A program made the position numbers and the translations under genes. Below, one piece after another: positions 49,794-56,521 of a stretch of 64,000 bases of DNA. Numbering within the stretch: position 1 is the stretch's first letter; each line of letters starts with the position of its first letter. Origin of the DNA: Oscillospiraceae bacterium (lineage in GTDB: Bacteria > Bacillota > Clostridia > Oscillospirales > CAG-272); contig SVST01000007.1 of assembly GCA_015064155.1 (NCBI GenBank), positions 33,628 through 97,627 of the forward strand, read 5' to 3'. The notes under the pieces are model-generated. The model did not search any database. It was given only the letters and a program-made list of their open reading frames with translations, and had not been told where the DNA came from.

Positions 49794-50351
49794 TTATTTG
49801 GATTGTTCGAAAACGGCAATTTGTTCTTTTGGGACGTGATAGACGTTTTTGTAGAGGGAATTGCGGATTTGCAAGAATTCTTGCTCGGATACAGCGCTTC
49901 CAAAGGTCATCACGAGCAGAGGAATGGATGGCTCTCCTTTTGCAAGCGAGGGCTGCATATAGGGATATTCATTGAGATAGAAGCCGTTCCGTCGGTAGAA
50001 GCCGATGCGGCGCACTGCCATTTCGGTTTCGGGCGGTTCGACCTCCAAGCAGAGCGTTTTACGGGTCATGGACGACAGCTCCGCAAGCAAACGGGAGCCG
50101 TAGCCTTGTCCGCGCAGGGCGGGGGCTACCGCAAAATGCTCCACAAACAGGATGCTTTCAAGCAACCAAACCGCCAAAAAAGCCTCTACGTCGTTGGTTC
50201 GCTCGTTTTTTGTGCCGTAAACGCAGTAGGCCGGCTCGTTTTCAAACAGCGCGCGCTGTCCCTCTTTGGTTCTGCGCTCGGTGGGCGGAAAGCTCGCTTC
50301 CATCAAGCGGTATATCGATTCGAAATCCTGTACAGTGAGTTTTTGCAGCAT
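49794..50351 (-). CDS. GNAT-family N-acetyltransferase
   Basis: A 185-residue acetyl-CoA-dependent transferase. Seen: QDFESIYRLMEASFPPTERR at the start, FVEHFAVAPALRGQGYGSRL (motif A with the acetyl-CoA loop RGQGYG, about residues 71-90), and CLEVEPPETEMAVRRIGFY followed by RRNGFYLNEY (motif B). The E-V-E-x-P-x-x-x-x-A-x-R-R-x-x-F-Y-x-x-x-G pattern is typical of a Bacillota GNAT subgroup. Start: ATG 50351 with GGGGA upstream. Own promoter at 50383; may be co-transcribed with the 644-residue gene. Substrate unknown. Confidence 0.88.
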   Translation of the reverse strand: MLQKLTVQDFESIYRLMEASFPPTERRTKEGQRALFENEPAYCVYGTKNERTNDVEAFLAVWLLESILFVEHFAVAPALRGQGYGSRLLAELSSMTRKTLCLEVEPPETEMAVRRIGFYRRNGFYLNEYPYMQPSLAKGEPSIPLLVMTFGSAVSEQEFLQIRNSLYKNVYHVPKEQIAVFEQSK

Positions 50352-50382
50352 ACCATCAGTCCCCTTTTTATGTGTTGGCTTC

Positions 50383-50411
50383 ATTGTAGCACATTTGCAA
50401 GGGGAAGTCAA
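50383..50411 (-). promoter_or_regulatory. Promoter of the GNAT gene
   Basis: Minus strand: TTGACT (50406-50411), 17-base spacer, TACAAT (50383-50388) with extended TGC. Confidence 0.75.
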
Positions 50412-50459
50412 GCGTATGAACCGCGATATTTGTTTTCTTCGCTTTTTTTGAAAAATGTA

Positions 50460-50488
50460 TTGCATACCGTGCGCGAATATGGTATAAT
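50460..50488 (+). promoter_or_regulatory. Promoter of prfC
   Basis: TTGCAT (50460-50465), 17-base spacer, TATAAT (50483-50488) with extended TGG. Confidence 0.75.
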
Positions 50489-50536
50489 ATCTTGTTAAAA
50501 ATGAAGGATTGCAGAGAAAGGCATTGAATTGGCACC

Positions 50537-52120
50537 ATGAAGACGATAGAACAGGAAATCAACCGCAGAAGGACCTTTGCGATCATTTCGCACCCCGACG
50601 CAGGTAAAACCACGCTGACCGAAAAGTTTTTGCTTTACGGCGGCGCGATCCAATCGGCAGGCTCGGTCAAGGGAAAGGCTTCCGACCGACACGCGGTATC
50701 CGACTGGATGGACATGGAAAAAAAGAGAGGTATTTCGATTACCTCCTCGGTGATGCAATTTGAATACGAGGGGTATTGCATCAATATTTTGGACACCCCC
50801 GGGCATCAGGACTTCTCGGAGGACACCTACCGTACCCTGATGGCGGCGGACAGCGCGGTGATGGTGATCGATGCGGCAAAGGGTATCGAGCCGCAAACGC
50901 GAAAGCTTTTCAAGGTTTGCGCCATGCGCCATATCCCGATCTTTACGTTTATCAATAAGCTTGACCACGAGGCACGCGATCCGTTCGATCTGCTTGACGA
51001 GCTGGAAAAGGAATTCGGGATCGGCACGTACCCGATGAACTGGCCGATCGGATGCGGTGTCAGCTTCAAGGGCGTTTACGACCGCGACGGACGTAAAATT
51101 TTGGCGTTTGGCGATTCGCATCGCGGCAGAGATCGTTTGGCTTCCATTGATTGCGATATCAACGATACCGCACGGATGGATGAGCTGATCGGACCCTATG
51201 CACGCGAGGAATTAACCGAGCAGGTGGAGCTTTTGGACGGTGCGTGCTTTGATTTTGATCTGGATGCCGTACGCTGCGGAAAGCTCAGCCCCGTCTTTTT
51301 CGGTTCGGCATTGAATAACTTCGGTGTTGAATTTTTCTTGGAGCATTTCTTGAAAATGACAACCGCCCCCCTGGAGCGCGTTGCGGGGGAACGCTTGGTT
51401 TCTCCCTTTGACGAAGGCTTTTCGGCTTTCGTATTCAAAATTCAAGCAAATATGAATAAGGCTCACCGTGACCGTATCGCATTTATGCGCATCGTTTCGG
51501 GAAAATTCGAGCATGATCGCGAGTATTTCCACGTGCAGGGCGGAAAGGCACTGAAGCTTTCTCAGCCTCAGCAGATGATGGCACAAGAGCGTTCCATCAT
51601 TGAAGAAGCCTATGCGGGTGATATCATCGGTGTTTTTGATCCCGGTATCTTTTCGATCGGTGACACCATTTGTGAAAAGAACGATAAATTCCAATTTGAG
51701 GGCATTCCCACTTTTGCCCCCGAATGCTTTGCCATGGTTGAGCAGATTGACAGCATGAAGCGTAAGCAATTTGCCAAGGGCATGAATCAGATTGCGCAAG
51801 AGGGTGCGATTCAGATCTTTATTGAGCCGGGCGGAGGTCTTGAGCGCGTGTACGTCGGTGTGGTAGGAATGCTACAATACGACGTGTTGGAATCGCGCAT
51901 GAAAGCCGAATACGGTGTGTCGTATAAGCAATATCCGCAGCCGTATCAGTATATCCGACGCATCGCGAACGGGATGGATCCCAAAAAGCTGCATTTGTTT
52001 GACGTCAAATGGGTGCAGGACTTCCGCGGAAACGATTTTCTGCTGTTTAACAGCGAGTGGCATATTCGTCATACGCTCGACAATAACGAGGGCTTGGAGC
52101 TGGTGGAATTCGGAACCTGA
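50537..52120 (+). CDS. prfC: Peptide chain release factor 3
   Basis: A 527-residue translational GTPase that recycles RF1/RF2 from the ribosome. Seen: G1 IISHPDAGKTTLTEKFLLYG (residues 16-35), G2 region SDWMDMEKKRGISITSSVMQ, G3 LDTPGHQDFSEDTYRTL, G4 FINKLDHEARDP, and C-terminal FCAMVEQIDSMKRKQF-type elongation-factor domains ending VQDFRGNDFLLFNSEW. The 'D-W-M-x-M-E-x-x-R-G-I-S-I-T-S-S' wording and length separate it from EF-G and from Tet(M)-type protection proteins. Single gene; SD AGAAAGG. Confidence 0.96.
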   Translation: MKTIEQEINRRRTFAIISHPDAGKTTLTEKFLLYGGAIQSAGSVKGKASDRHAVSDWMDMEKKRGISITSSVMQFEYEGYCINILDTPGHQDFSEDTYRTLMAADSAVMVIDAAKGIEPQTRKLFKVCAMRHIPIFTFINKLDHEARDPFDLLDELEKEFGIGTYPMNWPIGCGVSFKGVYDRDGRKILAFGDSHRGRDRLASIDCDINDTARMDELIGPYAREELTEQVELLDGACFDFDLDAVRCGKLSPVFFGSALNNFGVEFFLEHFLKMTTAPLERVAGERLVSPFDEGFSAFVFKIQANMNKAHRDRIAFMRIVSGKFEHDREYFHVQGGKALKLSQPQQMMAQERSIIEEAYAGDIIGVFDPGIFSIGDTICEKNDKFQFEGIPTFAPECFAMVEQIDSMKRKQFAKGMNQIAQEGAIQIFIEPGGGLERVYVGVVGMLQYDVLESRMKAEYGVSYKQYPQPYQYIRRIANGMDPKKLHLFDVKWVQDFRGNDFLLFNSEWHIRHTLDNNEGLELVEFGT

Positions 52121-52122
52121 GC

Positions 52123-52173
52123 CAAACAAAAACGCAAGACTGCTGATTTTTCGCAGTCTTGCGTTTTTGTTCT
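52123..52173. terminator. Bidirectional terminator after prfC
   Basis: AACAAAAACGCAAGACTGC (52126-52144) pairs with GCAGTCTTGCGTTTTTGTT (52153-52171), a 19-bp perfect stem. Confidence 0.92.
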
Positions 52174-52176
52174 TTT

Positions 52177-52779
52177 TTAAATTAAGTGAGAAAGCGCGTG
52201 CGCGATGTCCTCAATGGGGGAGATCGACGTATTGACACACAGCTCGTAGTTTTCGCGGTCACCCCATACCTGACCCGTGTAGTGTCGGTAATATTTCGCG
52301 CGGTTCTTATCGACCTTTTGGATCATTTTTTTCATCTGATGGTCGGAGAGATGCTCGTGCTCGGGCGCATTTTTTCGACAACGCTGGATTTTCGCCTGCA
52401 TATCGGCATAAACGAAGATACGCGTTGGATTCATGTCCTTTAAAATATAGTCCGCGCAGCGACCCACGATGATACAATCGGATTTTTCAGCCATTTCACG
52501 CAAAACGTTTGCCTGCTGGGAGTAGACCTCGGTGTATTGCCGCATCATGTAGTCCGAGCCTGCGGTATGCAGGGTTCTTCCCGTTGTGATGGGGAAAAAC
52601 ACAGCGGATTTATGCTCGACGATATGCTGTACGTAGTGTTGTGCGAGGTTGGTACGCTTGGCAATCTCCTCCACGATTTCTTTGTCATAATACGCAAATC
52701 CCAGTTCCTTGGCAAGATGATGTGCCAGCTCTCGTCCGCCGCTTCCGAATTCACGTCCGATGGTAATAATTTTATTCAA
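52177..52779 (-). CDS. Cytidylate kinase-like family protein (PF13189)
   Basis: A 200-residue P-loop NMP-kinase-like protein. Seen: ITIGREFGSGGRELAHHLAK (P-loop, residues 4-23, G-R-x-F-G-S-G-G in place of the cmk GPAGAGKST), FAYYDKEIVEEIAKRTNL, SDCIIVGRCADYILKDMNPT, RIFVYADMQAKIQRC and a K/R-rich lid with KVDKNRAKYYRHYTGQVWGD. This subgroup is separate from the true Cmk; substrate uncertain. Start is TTG 52779 with AGGAGG eight bases upstream; the in-frame extension would run through the promoter. Confidence 0.85.
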   Translation of the reverse strand: MNKIITIGREFGSGGRELAHHLAKELGFAYYDKEIVEEIAKRTNLAQHYVQHIVEHKSAVFFPITTGRTLHTAGSDYMMRQYTEVYSQQANVLREMAEKSDCIIVGRCADYILKDMNPTRIFVYADMQAKIQRCRKNAPEHEHLSDHQMKKMIQKVDKNRAKYYRHYTGQVWGDRENYELCVNTSISPIEDIAHALSHLI

Positions 52780-52827
52780 AGAATATGCCTCCTTTTTTGC
52801 ATGGAAAATCTTTCTTTGCTTGTATTT

Positions 52828-52856
52828 ATTATACACACTTTTTTTCTTTTTGTCAA
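52828..52856 (-). promoter_or_regulatory. Promoter of the cytidylate kinase-like gene
   Basis: Minus strand: TTGACA (52851-52856), 17-base spacer, TATAAT (52828-52833): full consensus. Confidence 0.85.
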
Positions 52857-52884
52857 GTTTTTTTGGTGAATCCTTTGTTTTCTC

Positions 52885-52913
52885 TTGCAATCAAAGCCAA
52901 AATCGGTTATAAT
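52885..52913 (+). promoter_or_regulatory. Promoter of the SCP2-like/aminotransferase operon
   Basis: TTGCAA (52885-52890), 17-base spacer, TATAAT (52908-52913). Start codon 31 bases downstream. Confidence 0.75.
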
Positions 52914-52944
52914 GGAAGCAAATCCATCGAAAAAAGGAGAAACC

Positions 52945-53700
52945 ATGAAGGACGAACGAGTACTGGCTCATTGTAATTTGTTTGGTGTACTGGGAGCCAT
53001 CCCCACGCTTTTGGAGCTTTTGCCCGAAGCAAGGGCCATTGTGCAAGATCAAAAAATTGCGATTGGCTTTTTGGTGAAAAACGGACCGAGCGCAACGCTT
53101 TCGATTGACCACGGAAAGGCGGAAATGACGCGCGGTGCGACGAAATGCGGCATTAAGCTGTATTTTTCCTCCCCGAAAAAATTCAATGCCATGATCGACG
53201 GTACGGGAACGCCGCTTCCCATCAGCGGATTTTGGCATCTCGGCTTTTTGCTGGGCGGCTTTACCAAGCTGACCGATCTGTTGTCGGAGTATTTGCGCCC
53301 GACACCGGAAAAGCTCCGGGATCCCGTTTTCTTTGAACGGTCTACGGTTTTGATGCTCCACGTGATTGCGGGGGCGGTTGCCGAAATCGGAAATGAGGAT
53401 TCTGTCGGTCGTTTTTCGGCATCGAATATCGTGGACGGTACCGTTCGTTTTTGCATCGGAGATTCTTACGCTGTGGGGGTACGAGCCGAAAACCATCGGT
53501 TGACCGCGTTGCATTGTGACCCCGGTGAGGGCTTTTCGGAAATGCAGTTTGCCGATCTCAGGGTCGCGCGCGATTTGTTTGACGGCAACATCAATGCCGT
53601 TGCCGCAGTAGGCACGGGACACGTCCGTATTGCGGGAATGATCTCTCAGGTGGATAACGTCAACCGAATTTTGGATCGCGTGTCCTTATATCTTGCGTAA
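52945..53700 (+). CDS. SCP2-like protein, probable tandem duplication
   Basis: A 251-residue soluble protein. Two halves each resemble a sterol-carrier-protein-2 fold: residues about 40-120 (IAIGFLVKNGPSATLSIDHG, IKLYFSSPKKFNAMIDGTGT, LPISG) and about 165-250 (TVRFCIGDSYAVGVRAENHR, MQFADLRVARDLFDGNINAV, GHVRIAGMISQVDNVNRILD). The pattern 'f-x-i-x-d-G' then 'a-x-x-l-x-x-G-k-l-x-i-x-G-d' is that of SCP2 lipid-binding domains; assignment is by eye. SD AAAGGAG before ATG 52945. The aminotransferase follows after 15 bases. Likely role: holding a hydrophobic ligand or partner for that enzyme (inference). Confidence 0.6.
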   Translation: MKDERVLAHCNLFGVLGAIPTLLELLPEARAIVQDQKIAIGFLVKNGPSATLSIDHGKAEMTRGATKCGIKLYFSSPKKFNAMIDGTGTPLPISGFWHLGFLLGGFTKLTDLLSEYLRPTPEKLRDPVFFERSTVLMLHVIAGAVAEIGNEDSVGRFSASNIVDGTVRFCIGDSYAVGVRAENHRLTALHCDPGEGFSEMQFADLRVARDLFDGNINAVAAVGTGHVRIAGMISQVDNVNRILDRVSLYLA

Positions 53701-53715
53701 GGGAGGGAAGCACAG

Positions 53716-54969
53716 ATGCATAAGATCAATGAGTATACCAAAAGCCGCGAGGCTTTTGCCAGAGCGACAAGGGTGATTCCCTCGGGTATTTACGGACATC
53801 AAGGTCCTGCGGAGGGGTGCTACGTTCCCATTGAAGCCTTTCCGTTGTTTTCTTCCAAGGCGGCGGGAAGCTATCTTTGGGATCTGGACGGGAACCGCTT
53901 TATCGACTACATGTGCGCGTACGGTCCCAATATTTTGGGCTATCACGACCCCGACGTAGACGCTGCGGCGGCAAAGCAACGCGCCATTTCGGACTGTACC
54001 ACGCTTCCGAGTACCCTGATGATCGATTTTGCCGATTTGTTGGTGGAAACCGTGAACACTGCCGATTGGGCATTCTTCGCCAAAAACGGCAATGACGTGA
54101 CAACGCTTGCCGTAATGACCGCACGTGCCTATACGCACCGCAAGAAGATCGTTTTCTTTAAGGGCTATTACCACGGTGTTGCTCCCTGGACGCAAAAGAT
54201 CGATTACGCGGGGGTGATTGAAGAGGACGTGATGCACAATCTTTACGTCGAGTGGAACAATTTTGAACAGCTGCAGGACGTCTTTGAACGCTACCGTGGA
54301 GAGATCGCTGCGGTGATCGGGCAGCCTTACATGCACGGGAACTTTATGGACAACCAAATGCCTGCGGACGGCTTTTGGCAAAAGGTTCGCAAGCTGTGTA
54401 CCGACGAGGGGAGCGTTTTGATCGTTGACGACGTGCGCGCGGGCTTCCGTTTGGATCTTGCGGGCTCGGATCATTATTTCGGCTTTGAAGCCGACCTCAT
54501 CTGTTTTTGCAAGGCTCTTGCGAACGGCTATAACGTCAGTGCGTTGTGCGGCAAGGATTTTCTCAAAAATGCGGTGTCGTCGATGAGCTATACGGGGTCC
54601 TATTGGCTCTCTGCCGTTCCTTTTGCCGCAGGTATTGCCTGCATTGAAAAAATGAAGCGCATTGATTGTCCCAAATTGCTGAACGAAAAGGGAACCGCGC
54701 TGAAAAACGGACTTTTGGAGGCGGCAAAATCGTACGGCTTTGATCTGCACGTATCGGGTGCGCCGTCGCTCTTCTATTTGCGCATTGCCGACGATCCCTC
54801 CTTAAAGCTTCATCAGGAGTGGATTGCCGAATGTGTCAAGCGCGGTGTTTTCTTTACCAACCACCACAATCACTTTATCAATGCCGCACTGTCCGATGAG
54901 GACATCAAGGAAACCGTAGAGATTGCCGCGGAGGCATTCGAGGTGATCCGCGCGCGGCATCCGCAATAA
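53716..54969 (+). CDS. Class III aminotransferase, glutamate-1-semialdehyde aminomutase-like
   Basis: A 417-residue fold-type I PLP enzyme. Seen: RATRVIPSGIYGHQGPAEGC, LWDLDGNRFIDYMCAYGPNI (family W-D-x-D-G-x-x-Y-x-D), FFAKNGNDVTTLAVMTARAY (PLP phosphate region), FKGYYHGVAPW (His stacking on PLP), LIVDDVRAGFRLDLAGSDHY (Asp binding the pyridine nitrogen) and the Schiff-base lysine in ICFCKALANGYNVSALCG. It resembles HemL but no other heme gene is present, and the S-N/G loop differs, so another amino-sugar or amino-acid substrate is likely. SD GGGAGGGAAG. Co-transcribed with the SCP2-like gene and DUF1294 gene. Confidence 0.85.
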   Translation: MHKINEYTKSREAFARATRVIPSGIYGHQGPAEGCYVPIEAFPLFSSKAAGSYLWDLDGNRFIDYMCAYGPNILGYHDPDVDAAAAKQRAISDCTTLPSTLMIDFADLLVETVNTADWAFFAKNGNDVTTLAVMTARAYTHRKKIVFFKGYYHGVAPWTQKIDYAGVIEEDVMHNLYVEWNNFEQLQDVFERYRGEIAAVIGQPYMHGNFMDNQMPADGFWQKVRKLCTDEGSVLIVDDVRAGFRLDLAGSDHYFGFEADLICFCKALANGYNVSALCGKDFLKNAVSSMSYTGSYWLSAVPFAAGIACIEKMKRIDCPKLLNEKGTALKNGLLEAAKSYGFDLHVSGAPSLFYLRIADDPSLKLHQEWIAECVKRGVFFTNHHNHFINAALSDEDIKETVEIAAEAFEVIRARHPQ

Positions 54970-54981
54970 GGAGGAACGACC

Positions 54982-55245
54982 ATGAAATATTTGTTGATTT
55001 TTTATGCCGTGATGAGTGCGGTGGCTTTGATTGCGTACACCGTTGATAAGATTAAGGCGAAAAGACGCGCGTGGAGAGTGCCCGAGGCGACTCTTTTGGG
55101 AATGGGCTTTTTGGGCGGCTCGGTGGGTGCCTTGCTGGGGATGTTTTTGATTCGTCACAAGACCAAGCATTGGTATTTTTGGACGGTCAATTTCTTAGGG
55201 CTTGCATGGCAGGCTGCCGCCGCGTATTTCCTTTACACGAAATAA
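54982..55245 (+). CDS. DUF1294 small membrane protein
   Basis: An 87-residue protein with three hydrophobic segments. Seen: MSAVALIAYTVDKIKAKRRA (helix 1 and the conserved D-K-x-x-A), WRVPEATLLGMGFLGGSVGA (R-x-P-E-x-x-L, the family signature), MFLIRHKTKHWYF (H-K-T-x-K) and a final helix. Family of unknown function. ATG 54982 is 12 bases after the aminotransferase stop with AAGGAGGA, so it is probably in the same operon. Confidence 0.9.
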   Translation: MKYLLIFYAVMSAVALIAYTVDKIKAKRRAWRVPEATLLGMGFLGGSVGALLGMFLIRHKTKHWYFWTVNFLGLAWQAAAAYFLYTK

Positions 55246-55263
55246 AGACGTTTTTCGATGATT

Positions 55264-55294
55264 TTGCCCCCGTGTCAATCTGACACGGGGGCAA
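55264..55294. terminator. Hairpin between DUF1294 and SHOCT genes
   Basis: TTGCCCCCGTGTCA (55264-55277) pairs with TGACACGGGGGCAA (55281-55294), 14 bp with a 3-base loop. Tails are short (TTCC; AAATC on the other strand). Confidence 0.8.
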
Positions 55295-55315
55295 TTCCTG
55301 TGAAGTAAGAAAATC

Positions 55316-56149
55316 TTACTTTTTTAAATCCATAATTTCTTTTTTCTTTTCTTGATATTCTTCCTCGGTGATGATTCCGTCGTCTAACAGTTTTTTGTAA
55401 CGGTAAAGCATATCGAGGTCGTCGGTGGGCTGTTCTTTTTCTTTTTTGCCAAGTTCCTTTTTCTCTTGTTTGGCGCCTTTCGCATTTTTAAACTGAAAAA
55501 AGTCAAGTTCTTCACCGCCAAACAGATAACCAATCGCTTGGAGGTCGGTTTCAAAGCTCGGTAAAAAGTTGTTTTTCAAGCGCTCGCCTTTCGAAACTAC
55601 CAAATAGTCATTCTGCCAAATGCGTGATACAATCGAGAAAACGATCAGATAAGAAACAATGATAACAACAATCGGAATCACATTTACATAATTGAAAAAG
55701 ACCTCGAAATTCTTTTCGCATTCAATGTACGCATCATATGTAAACAGGACTGTTCCACCCAAGATGGCGCTCCAAACGACAGAATGAATCAAAGAGAAAA
55801 ACAACGGAAGCTCCGAATACAGAAAGCGAGCATACTCCATATTTTTTCCTTCTTGTGTGAATTTGTTTTCCGATTGTTTCTTGGCGGACATTCTTCCAAA
55901 ACACAGGCTGAGTCTGATAATCGTAAAGCTCAACACGAAAAAAACAATGGGGCGTTTGAAATCCTTAAATATATCAAGAATTTCCAGAAACGGAGAAACG
56001 CTATGACTGAATAGAACAACATCTCCAAGTTTTAGTCTTTCAATCAAAGAAGGAATAAACAAGATAATGATAGAAACAACCAGCTTGATATACGCAACCA
56101 ATCTTGCGATTGCATATTTTTTGGGGGATAAAACGGAATCGGTACTCAT
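55316..56149 (-). CDS. Four-TM protein with C-terminal SHOCT domain
   Basis: A 277-residue membrane protein. Hydrophobic segments at about residues 15-36, 66-84, 110-132 and 152-172; a charged K/E linker follows; the last 35 residues are a SHOCT domain (DLDMLYRYKKLLDDGIITEE, then EYQEKKKEIM), a helical oligomerisation module often attached to membrane or phage-related proteins. No enzyme motif. The gene is AT-richer than its surroundings. ATG 56149 lies 27 bases from its own promoter and has only a weak SD (GAGGTAA). Divergent from the ribbon-helix-helix gene. Function unknown. Confidence 0.75.
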   Translation of the reverse strand: MSTDSVLSPKKYAIARLVAYIKLVVSIIILFIPSLIERLKLGDVVLFSHSVSPFLEILDIFKDFKRPIVFFVLSFTIIRLSLCFGRMSAKKQSENKFTQEGKNMEYARFLYSELPLFFSLIHSVVWSAILGGTVLFTYDAYIECEKNFEVFFNYVNVIPIVVIIVSYLIVFSIVSRIWQNDYLVVSKGERLKNNFLPSFETDLQAIGYLFGGEELDFFQFKNAKGAKQEKKELGKKEKEQPTDDLDMLYRYKKLLDDGIITEEEYQEKKKEIMDLKK

Positions 56150-56176
56150 TTTTTTACCTCACTTTCATTTTTTGTT

Positions 56177-56205
56177 ATTATATCACATGCTCTTTTTGTT
56201 GTCAA
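56177..56205 (-). promoter_or_regulatory. Promoter of the SHOCT gene
   Basis: Minus strand: TTGACA (56200-56205), 17-base spacer, TATAAT (56177-56182) with extended TGA. On the plus strand an overlapping TTGTCA (56199-56204)-18-TATATT (56223-56228) could serve the ribbon-helix-helix gene. Confidence 0.8.
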
Positions 56206-56216
56206 TATATTTTAGA

Positions 56217-56242
56217 TATATTTATATTCAAAAATAAATATA
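56217..56242. promoter_or_regulatory. AT-rich inverted repeat, candidate operator
   Basis: TATATTTAT (56217-56225) with ATAAATATA (56234-56242), separated by 8 bases, between the divergent SHOCT and ribbon-helix-helix genes. Further ATATATTT copies flank it (56205-56212, 56268-56275). Confidence 0.5.
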
Positions 56243-56288
56243 TAAAGGAGGCAGAGAAACAGATATAATATATTTAGAGGTGATTGAA

Positions 56289-56471
56289 ATGTCAGATCAA
56301 ACGATCAAAATTCGCAAAAAGGGAGATGACGGCTATAAGGTTATTTCCATGCGGATCAAAGACGGAACGCTGCAAAAGCTGGACGAGTTGTCACAAAAAA
56401 GCAACCGTTCCCGTAATGAAATTCTCAATATTATTTTAGAAAATGCCATCGATCACGTTGAAATCAATTGA
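56289..56471 (+). CDS. Ribbon-helix-helix (CopG/Arc-type) DNA-binding protein
   Basis: A 60-residue protein. The N-terminal strand YKVISMRIKDGTLQKLDELS pairs across the dimer to contact DNA, and the helices continue with SNRSRNEILNIILENAID, the usual 'S-R-S-E-x-I-x-x-x-l' CopG pattern. Start: ATG 56289 just after AGAGGTGA; GTG 56280 overlaps that SD. A second strong SD (AAGGAGG, 56245-56251) has no start codon at a suitable distance. The protein could be an autoregulator of the divergent pair or the antitoxin-like half of a module; no toxin gene follows. Confidence 0.8.
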   Translation: MSDQTIKIRKKGDDGYKVISMRIKDGTLQKLDELSQKSNRSRNEILNIILENAIDHVEIN

Positions 56472-56472
56472 T

Positions 56473-56516
56473 AAAAGCAACCGCCCGTGCCGAAATTGAC
56501 ACGGGCGGTTGCTTTT
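56473..56516. terminator. Bidirectional terminator between the RHH gene and the radical SAM operon
   Basis: AAAAGCAACCGCCCGTG (56473-56489) pairs with CACGGGCGGTTGCTTTT (56500-56516), 17 bp perfect. Confidence 0.92.
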
Positions 56517-56521
56517 ACTGT

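Noticed and set aside
50537..52120. Tet(M)-like ribosome protection resistance gene
   Set aside because: Length 527 and the DWMxMExxRGISITSS wording identify release factor 3.
53716..54969. hemL (tetrapyrrole synthesis)
   Set aside because: No other heme gene nearby, partner is an SCP2-like protein and several HemL positions differ, so only the family was called.
56289..56471. Antitoxin of a type II toxin-antitoxin pair
   Set aside because: No adjacent toxin-like ORF on the same strand; a terminator follows at once.
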